A stretch of 64,000 nucleotides of DNA from Modestobacter italicus (GTDB taxonomy: Bacteria > Actinomycetota > Actinomycetes > Mycobacteriales > Geodermatophilaceae): assembly GCF_019799965.1 (NCBI RefSeq), contig NZ_JABGCJ010000005.1, positions 1 to 64,000 of the forward strand. The letters run 5' to 3'. Under the pieces are notes generated by a model that searched no databases, was not told the origin of the DNA, and saw only the letters and a list, made by a program, of their open reading frames with translations. Both the position numbers and the translations under genes were made by a program. This document shows positions 56,143 to 64,000 of the stretch, piece by piece (within the stretch, counting starts at the first letter, position 1; every line of letters begins with the position of its first letter).

Positions 56143-56205
56143 CGAAGGAACTCCTCACCCCACCGCTCGACGCCCGCGGTGGGCCCCTGAGCGGGGGCCG
56201 GTCCG
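56140..56205 (+). repeat. Structured downstream repeat, copy 3
   Basis: Begins GACGAAGGAACTCCTCACCC right at the MerR stop and ends GGGCCCCTGAGCGGGGGCCG. Inner arms CCCACCG (56159-56165) and CGGTGGG (56177-56183) pair fully; outer arms pair only in part (CTCA/TGAG). More diverged than copies 1 and 2 but the same framework. Confidence 0.65.
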
Positions 56206-56255
56206 CATCACCGTCGGGCCTCGGCGGACGCGCCGGTGGGGCGCTGCGCCGCTGG

Positions 56256-56261
56256 TAGCGT
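56256..56261 (+). promoter_or_regulatory. -10 box TAGCGT, leaderless gcvP promoter
   Basis: TAGCGT ends 7 bases before GTG 56269, with no ribosome-binding site between. The region upstream contains structured repeat copy 3 but no glycine-riboswitch motif. Confidence 0.55.
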
Positions 56262-56268
56262 CGTTGCA

Positions 56269-59277
<3,009 letters not shown>

Positions 59278-59295
59278 GCCCGGCGCGGGCCGGGG

Positions 59296-60228
59296 TCAGG
59301 TGCCGCTGACCACCGCGGTGGCAGCGGCGTCGAGCGCCTCGCGCGCGGCTGCCCAGGTGGTGCTGGTCGGGAAGTCACCGAGCAGCACCACCACGCGGCC
59401 GTCGGCCAGGACGGCGGCCGAGTGCAGCTGCCGGTGGCCGTCCACGCAGCACATCCAGCCCTGCTTGGCGGCGACCGCGCCGGTGGCCCGGGCGTCGGTG
59501 GAGAGCAACCCGAACTGCTGGTCGAAGCCGTCGGCGGCGGTGGCCGTGGTGGCCTGCATCCATCCGATGAGCGTGGCCAGGTCCGCAGGCGACAGCGCGT
59601 CCTGCAGGCCGGCCAGGAAGGTCGCGTAGTCGGCCGCCGTGGTCGTCGACTCGCCCCACTGCCCGGCCGTCTCCGGCGGGGCGGTGCCGGTCAGGCCGAA
59701 CTCCGCCGCGGCGGCGGTGACCAGGTCCGCGCCGTCGAACCGGGTCCACAGCGTGCTCATCGCGTCGTCGTCGGAGGCGGTGACCGCGCGGCGCATCAGC
59801 GCAAGGTCGTCGTCGTCCAGGCTCAGCTCACCGGCCTCGTCCCGGGCCAGCAGCTGCTGCACGACCAGCAGCTTGACCAGCGAGGCGGTCGGCAGGGGGT
59901 CGTCGGCCCCGCTGCCGGCCACCAGCTCGGCGCCGTCGCCGTCCAGCACGACCACCGCGATCGACCCGCCGGCGGCCGAGGCCGCGGCGTCCACTGCCCC
60001 CAGGACGGCCGAGACGTCCACCGCCACCGGGTCGGCCGCGGCCGGCACGGTGGCCGACGCCGTGGCTGGCGCGGTGTCCGGCTGCGGGCTCGCCGCGCTC
60101 GCCACCGCGGCGACCGGCGGGTCACTCGCGGTCAGCGCGAGCACCCCGCCGGCGGCCAGCGCCGGCGTGAGCAGCGCCGCGGCCAGCCAGTGCCGGACTC
60201 GGCGGCGGGGCACCCGGTGGTGGACCAT
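59296..60228 (-). CDS. Secreted serine hydrolase, class A beta-lactamase-like
   Basis: 310 residues. N-terminal signal segment (WLAAALLTPALAAGGVLAL) and an Ala/Pro/Thr-rich linker to residue 75. The hydrolase core carries S-x-x-K at Ser 116-Lys 119 (TASLVKL), an SDN-like SDD at 152-154, and KQG at 255-257 in place of KTG. Similar to penicillin-recognising exported proteins; it may be a peptidoglycan-active or inert relative rather than a resistance enzyme. It is convergent with gcvP, 18 bases apart. Confidence 0.8.
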   Translation of the reverse strand: MVHHRVPRRRVRHWLAAALLTPALAAGGVLALTASDPPVAAVASAASPQPDTAPATASATVPAAADPVAVDVSAVLGAVDAAASAAGGSIAVVVLDGDGAELVAGSGADDPLPTASLVKLLVVQQLLARDEAGELSLDDDDLALMRRAVTASDDDAMSTLWTRFDGADLVTAAAAEFGLTGTAPPETAGQWGESTTTAADYATFLAGLQDALSPADLATLIGWMQATTATAADGFDQQFGLLSTDARATGAVAAKQGWMCCVDGHRQLHSAAVLADGRVVVLLGDFPTSTTWAAAREALDAAATAVVSGT

Positions 60229-60323
60229 GCCCGGCAGCCTCGGCGGCCGGGCTGTGCCGGTGCTGTGGTCGCTCCCAGGGGAGCCCCAGCGTCTGCAGCC
60301 CGGGGGTCAGCAGGACCCGGAGG

Positions 60324-60518
60324 TCAGGAGACCGCGGACAGCGTCCACCGGCGGTCGAGCACGACCCGGCCGTCGGGGAGCAGCTCGCCGTCGTCGTCGA
60401 AGAGCACCACCCCGTTGCACAGCAGGGTCCAGCCCTGCTCGGGGTGCCGGCTCACCGGGACGGCGAGGACGCGGTCGTCGGCGGTGGGGGCAGGGCAGCG
60501 GGCGGCGTGGGTGCACAT
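60324..60518 (-). CDS. DUF5999 family small protein
   Basis: 64 residues: MCTHAARCPAPTADDRVLAV then HPEQGWTLLCNGVVLFDDDGELLPDGRVV, the full DUF5999 pattern found in many actinobacteria. Cys residues near the N terminus (positions 2 and 8) may bind metal. Function unknown. Start ATG 60518; no strong ribosome-binding site is visible. Confidence 0.85.
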   Translation of the reverse strand: MCTHAARCPAPTADDRVLAVPVSRHPEQGWTLLCNGVVLFDDDGELLPDGRVVLDRRWTLSAVS

Positions 60519-60655
60519 GCGGGTGTCCAGTCCTGGAGCTGCGGAGGCGGTGGCGCCGCGACGCCGCGGCGGACCGAGTGTGCGCGTGGTCACGGTGGCC
60601 CGGGGCGGGCGACACCTGACCAGGTCGCCGGCCGGCCTCGTCAACTCCCGGCGGC

Positions 60656-61618
60656 TCAGAGCTTGCGCAGCAGCACCCGGCGCACCGAGTGGTCGGCCGC
60701 CTTCTGCAGCACGAGCCGGGCACGGGAGCGGGTGGGGGCGATGTTCAGCCGCAGGTTCGGCTCGTTGACCGCTGTCCAGATGCCGCGCGCGGTGGTGGTC
60801 GCCTCCTCGTCGGTCAGGTCGGCGAAGCGGTGGAAGTAGGCGCTGGTGTCCTGGAACGCGGTGCGGCGCAGGGCCAGGAAGCGCTCGACGTACCACTGGG
60901 AGATGTCGTGCTCGGTGGCGTCGACGTAGACCGAGAAGTCGAAGAAGTCGGAGAGGAAGACCTCCGGTACCCGCCCGTCGGCGCGCCCGCCGGCCTGCAG
61001 CACGTTGAGCCCCTCGAGGACCAGGACGTCGGGGGAGTCGACCACCTGCCGCTCCCCGGGCAGGACGTCGTAGGAGGAGTGCGAGTACAGCGGGGCGCTG
61101 ACCGCCGGCTTGCCGGACTTCACGTCGGCCATGAACCGCAGCAGGGCCCGCCGGTCGTAGCTCTCCGGGAACCCCTTGCGGCCCAGCAGCCCACGGGACT
61201 CCAGGACGGCGTTGGGCAGCAGGAAGCCGTCGGTGGTGACCAGGTCGACCCGCGGGGTGTCGGGAGCCGCGGCGAGCAGCGCCTGCAGCAGCCGGGCGGT
61301 GGTGCTCTTGCCGACGGCGACGCTGCCGGCGACGGCGATCACGAAGGGGACCTTCTCGGTGCGCGCCCCCAGGAACTGGGTCTGCGCCGCCCACAGGCGC
61401 CGGCTCGCGGTGACGTGCAGGTGCAGCAGCCGGGCCAGCGGCAGGTAGACGGTGGCGACCTCGTCCAGGTCGATGCGGTCGCCGAGCGTGGCCAGCGCGC
61501 GCACGTCGGCGTCGTCCAGCGGCAGCTCGCCGCCCGCCGCCAGCGCCCGCCACGACGCGCGGTCGAAGGCGGTGAAGGGCGAGACCTGGGCTCGCGTTCC
61601 GGCCGTCACGGCGCCCAT
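60656..61618 (-). CDS. coaA: Pantothenate kinase, type I
   Basis: 320-residue prokaryotic pantothenate kinase, first step of coenzyme A synthesis. Motifs: P-loop [21 protein letters not shown] (about residue 95-115), [41 protein letters not shown] and [14 protein letters not shown]. Divergent from the GNAT gene; a TAGACG on the minus strand near 61695-61700 may be its -10 box. Confidence 0.96.
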   Translation of the reverse strand: MGAVTAGTRAQVSPFTAFDRASWRALAAGGELPLDDADVRALATLGDRIDLDEVATVYLPLARLLHLHVTASRRLWAAQTQFLGARTEKVPFVIAVAGSVAVGKSTTARLLQALLAAAPDTPRVDLVTTDGFLLPNAVLESRGLLGRKGFPESYDRRALLRFMADVKSGKPAVSAPLYSHSSYDVLPGERQVVDSPDVLVLEGLNVLQAGGRADGRVPEVFLSDFFDFSVYVDATEHDISQWYVERFLALRRTAFQDTSAYFHRFADLTDEEATTTARGIWTAVNEPNLRLNIAPTRSRARLVLQKAADHSVRRVLLRKL

Positions 61619-61697
61619 GGTGCCGCCTGCCCGCCCGGAGCCCCCCGACCGGGTGGTCAGGGGCCGGTGGGTGGGCGGTCCGGCGCGTCAGGGCGTC

Positions 61698-61703
61698 TAG
61701 GGT
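61698..61703 (+). promoter_or_regulatory. -10 box TAGGGT, leaderless GNAT gene promoter
   Basis: TAGGGT ends 6 bases before GTG 61710. The reverse strand of the same short block gives TAGACG for coaA, so the two divergent promoters may overlap. Confidence 0.55.
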
Positions 61704-61709
61704 CTGAGC

Positions 61710-62540
61710 GTGTCGTCGACCGGCTTGCTGGACCGGATCGAGCGCTACTTCGCGCTCGCTCCGCTGTCGGACGCCCAGGTGCACACCATCGGTGCGCTCC
61801 AGGTGCCGATCGGGTCGCCGGAGTGGCCCTACCCGGCCCGGCCGGAGCCGGGCCACGAGGCCGAGGTCACCGAGGCGGACGTGCGGGCCGCCGTTGAGCT
61901 GCAGGAGCGGTCCGGGCTGCCGGCGTCGCTGGAGTGGCTGGGCGACCGCTGCCGCGGCCTGGCCTCGGTGGCGCGCGCGGCCGGTCTCCGGGTCGACGAG
62001 CTGCCCCTGCTGGTGGCCGCCGACCCGGTGTCGGTGCTGCTGCCCAGTGAGGTGCGGCTCTTCTTGGTCGGCGCCGACGACCCCCGGCTGGGCCTCTACC
62101 AGCGCCTGATCGCGCTGGCGTTCGCCGCCACTCCCGGCCAGCCGACCGAGCCGGTGCGCGACGGTGTCCCCGAGGTCGCGCAGCACGACCCGGGCCCGGC
62201 CGAGGTGCCGCCCACGGAGGTGCTCCGGGAGCGGGTGGCGTCGGGACGCACGGTGATGATGGTCGCCGTCGACGACGGCCAGCCGGTGGCGATCGGCTCG
62301 CACCAGCCGGTGGACGTCGACGGCACCGAGGTCAGCGAGGTGGTCGGTGTGGTCACCCTGCCGCGCTACCGGGGGCGGGGGCTGGGCGCGGGGCTCACCT
62401 CCGCGCTGGTCGAGCACGCGCAGCAGACCGCGGACCTGGTGTTCCTCTCCGCCGGGGACGACGACGTCGCCCGGGTGTACGAACGGGCGGGGTTCGCCCG
62501 GATCGCCACCAGCTGCGTCGCGGAGCGCCCCACCGACTGA
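61710..62540 (+). CDS. GNAT-family N-acetyltransferase
   Basis: 276 residues. The N-terminal 150 residues are helical with no recognised family. The C-terminal half carries a GNAT fold: VMMVAVDDGQPVAIGSHQPVD, VSEVVGVVTLPRYRGRGLGAGLTSALVEHAQQ (acetyl-CoA loop RGRGLGAG) and FLSAGDDDVARVYERAGFARIA. The acceptor substrate is unknown. Leaderless GTG start. Confidence 0.87.
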   Translation: MSSTGLLDRIERYFALAPLSDAQVHTIGALQVPIGSPEWPYPARPEPGHEAEVTEADVRAAVELQERSGLPASLEWLGDRCRGLASVARAAGLRVDELPLLVAADPVSVLLPSEVRLFLVGADDPRLGLYQRLIALAFAATPGQPTEPVRDGVPEVAQHDPGPAEVPPTEVLRERVASGRTVMMVAVDDGQPVAIGSHQPVDVDGTEVSEVVGVVTLPRYRGRGLGAGLTSALVEHAQQTADLVFLSAGDDDVARVYERAGFARIATSCVAERPTD

Positions 62541-62588
62541 ACCCGTCCGGGCGAGCGGCTCCGAGCCGGGCCGGCCGGGCTCGAGGTC

Positions 62589-62618
62589 GGCCGGGACGGA
62601 GCGCTGCCCGTCCCGGCC
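62589..62618. terminator. Bidirectional terminator between GNAT and PEBP genes
   Basis: GGCCGGGACGG (62589-62599) pairs with CCGTCCCGGCC (62608-62618) across an 8-base loop between two convergent genes. Confidence 0.75.
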
Positions 62619-62626
62619 GTTCGGGC

Positions 62627-63166
62627 TCACTCGATGTCGAACGTGGCCACGATCGTGCCGCGGGCCAGGGTGTGGCTGAACAGGTTGAAGCCCAGGTACG
62701 CCGGGGTGGCCTCGGCCGGCACCCCGAGGTCCGCGGTGTCCAGCGCGTGCACCACGACGTGGTAGTGGTGCGTGCCGTGGCCGGCCGGGGGAGCGGCGCC
62801 GACGAAGCCGGCGAACCCGGCGTCGTTGCGCAGCTGTACCGCTCCCGCGGGGAGGCCGCCATCGGCAGCGCCGCGGGGCAGCTCGGTCACCGAGGCAGGG
62901 ATCCCGGCCACCGCCCAGTGCCAGAAGCCGCTGGCGGTGGGGGCGTCCGGGTCGTAGACGGTGACCGCGAAGCCCTGCGTCTGCTCGGGGAAGCCGGACC
63001 AGCTCAGCTGGGGGGAGACGTCCTCGCCACCGGGCACGCCCATCTTGCCGCTGGCGTGCGGTGCGGGGAGGCGTTCGCCGTGGCTGATGTCGGTGCTGGT
63101 CACGGTGAAGCTCGGGACCTGGGGGAGGAAGTCGTACGGGTTGGGCGGGGTCGGTCGACCGGCCAT
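62627..63166 (-). CDS. YbhB/YbcL-type PEBP (Raf-kinase-inhibitor-like) protein
   Basis: 179-residue phosphatidylethanolamine-binding-protein family member: [41 protein letters not shown] (the DPDAP and HWAV ligand-site motifs) and [14 protein letters not shown]. Cytoplasmic, no signal peptide. Bacterial members have poorly known ligands. ATG 63166 has GAGGAGGA upstream. Confidence 0.93.
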   Translation of the reverse strand: MAGRPTPPNPYDFLPQVPSFTVTSTDISHGERLPAPHASGKMGVPGGEDVSPQLSWSGFPEQTQGFAVTVYDPDAPTASGFWHWAVAGIPASVTELPRGAADGGLPAGAVQLRNDAGFAGFVGAAPPAGHGTHHYHVVVHALDTADLGVPAEATPAYLGFNLFSHTLARGTIVATFDIE

Positions 63167-63486
63167 GCCGGGGTCCTCCTCGGGAACGGGGTGGGCTGGC
63201 CCGCGGGCCAGGGCGGCAGGGCGCCGCGCTCGCTCCCGACCCTAGGCAGCACCGCCGCGACGTGCCCGGTCACCGTCCCGAGGCCACGACCTCGCATCTG
63301 GTTCGACCGTTATCCCCAACAACGCGTCGAAATCGAGACCCGCCGTCCCCGAACGGGAGCAGCACCTCGCCGCCCACGGGAGGGACGCCCTACGGGCGGG
63401 CACCGACGGCGACGGGACCCCGGCCGGGACGGCGGGAGCGGGGGCTCGACGGGTCGAGGCGACCGCGCCGCCGTAGCGTGTCGGGC
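63167..63486. other. Divergent intergenic region, PEBP and HAD genes
   Basis: No gene seen. An AT-richer block at about 63296-63345 (TTCGACCGTTATCCCCAACA) probably holds the PEBP promoter on the minus strand, where GGGGATAAC could be a -10 region. On the plus strand TAGCGT at 63474-63479 serves the HAD gene. Confidence 0.4.
63474..63479 (+). promoter_or_regulatory. -10 box TAGCGT, leaderless HAD gene promoter
   Basis: TAGCGT ends 7 bases before GTG 63487; same hexamer and near-identical spacing as pyrG and gcvP. Confidence 0.5.
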
Positions 63487-64000
63487 GTGCTGGGACTACC
63501 CGAAGACATCCGGGCCTGCTTGTTCGACCTCGACGGGGTCCTGACCCAGACGGCGAAGGTGCACCAGGCTGCCTGGAAACGCACCTTCGACGAGTTCCTC
63601 CGGGCGCAGGACCCGTCGGCGGCCGAGTTCAGCGCCGAGGACTACAACCGCTTCGTCGACGGCAAGCCCCGCAAGGACGGCGTCCGCGACTTCCTCGCCA
63701 GCCGCGGCATCACCCTGCCCGAGGGCAGCGACGACGACCCGGCCGACGCCGCCACGGTCGCCGGTGTGGCCACCCGCAAGAACCAGCTGATCCTCGCCGA
63801 GCTCGACGAGCACGGCGTCCAGGTCTACGAGGGCTCGATGCGCTACCTCCGCGCCGCCCGGGCAGCGGGGCTGGCCACGGCCGTGGTCACCGCCTCGGCC
63901 AACGGCGAGAGCGTGGTCGCCGCCGGTGGCTTCGCCGACCTGATCGACACCCGGGTGGACGGCGTCGTCGCAGCCGAGCAGGGGCTGCGCGGCAAGCCGT
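63487..64000 (+). CDS. Beta-phosphoglucomutase-type HAD hydrolase (truncated by window end)
   Basis: The first 171 residues of a HAD protein: motif I ACLFDLDGVLTQTAKVHQAAWKRTFDEFL, cap region with DYNRFVDGKPRKDGVRDFLASRGI, and motif II AVVTASANGESVVAAGGFADLID. The DGKPRKDGVRDFL cap motif is typical of beta-phosphoglucomutases that are paired with GH65 trehalose/maltose/kojibiose phosphorylases, so such a gene may follow beyond the window. GTG 63487 is a leaderless start. The 3' end lies outside. Confidence 0.88.
   Translation, partial: MLGLPEDIRACLFDLDGVLTQTAKVHQAAWKRTFDEFLRAQDPSAAEFSAEDYNRFVDGKPRKDGVRDFLASRGITLPEGSDDDPADAATVAGVATRKNQLILAELDEHGVQVYEGSMRYLRAARAAGLATAVVTASANGESVVAAGGFADLIDTRVDGVVAAEQGLRGKP

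Noticed and set aside
56143-56268. Glycine riboswitch before gcvP
   Set aside because: The region holds structured repeat copy 3 and a leaderless promoter; there is no room for or sign of the tandem aptamer fold.

Overview
The window is very GC-rich, with strong GC bias at third codon positions, many GTG starts, and genes packed head-to-tail with 4-base stop/start overlaps. Gene order and protein sequences point to a high-GC actinobacterium. My best guess is a Geodermatophilaceae-type organism (Geodermatophilus, Blastococcus, Modestobacter or a close relative); the family is inferred from memory of protein style, not from a search.

Layout. 1-113: 3' end of a 5S rRNA and its terminator. 238-10691: an arginine-rich, repeat-bearing TPR protein, a short SSB, a DUF1015 protein on the other strand, then TPR protein, NagD-like HAD, SCP2 protein, tlyA, nadK and recN. 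10733-11725: a TetR-type regulator. 11888-20085: an overlapping run steA, steB, an MraY/WecA-like membrane protein, a MurJ-like flippase, a GT4 glycosyltransferase and an alkaline-phosphatase-like membrane protein, which looks like a dedicated envelope or cell-separation module. 20060-28872: pyrG and a Nudix ADP-ribose hydrolase, a set of accessory genes (HbpS/GlcG-like, a frameshifted membrane protein, AraC-DinB fusion, RibD-like reductase, aldo/keto reductase, HxlR regulator), then ald and xerD. 28880-34451: arginase-like gene, parA, a ribbon-helix-helix-like partner, a small unknown, scpA, scpB, rluB. 34529-46232: a pentose island with a GH3 glycosidase, a LacI-type repressor, sugar ABC transporter, xylA, xylB, a MalK-type ATPase and aldose epimerase. 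46303-48980: aroH, cmk, der, tRNA-Pro(GGG). 49393-59277: a CDP-alcohol phosphatidyltransferase, DUF881/small basic protein/DUF881, gcvH, a GarA-like FHA protein, MerR, bifunctional nuclease, second MerR, gcvP. 59296-64000: serine-hydrolase/beta-lactamase-like protein, DUF5999, coaA, GNAT, PEBP-like protein, and a truncated beta-phosphoglucomutase-type HAD.

The order TPR-HAD-tlyA-nadK-recN-steA-steB-pyrG-nudix-xerD-parA-scpA-scpB-rluB-cmk-der, followed by pgsA2-DUF881-sbp-DUF881-gcvH-garA-merR-bfn-merR-gcvP, matches what I recall of Mycobacterium tuberculosis Rv1691-Rv1713 and Rv1822-Rv1832. The envelope module and the pentose island stand out as insertions into this conserved backbone.

Regulation visible in the sequence: a recurring TANNNT box 6-8 bases upstream of GTG starts (leaderless transcription); two identical CGAAACTTTCG operators flanking the LacI gene and sugar operon; a tandem perfect palindrome between scpB and rluB; a family of structured hairpin repeats downstream of three genes in the glycine-cleavage region; and several bridging mini-ORFs that could couple translation. 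I found no CRISPR array, insertion sequence, prophage or replication origin.
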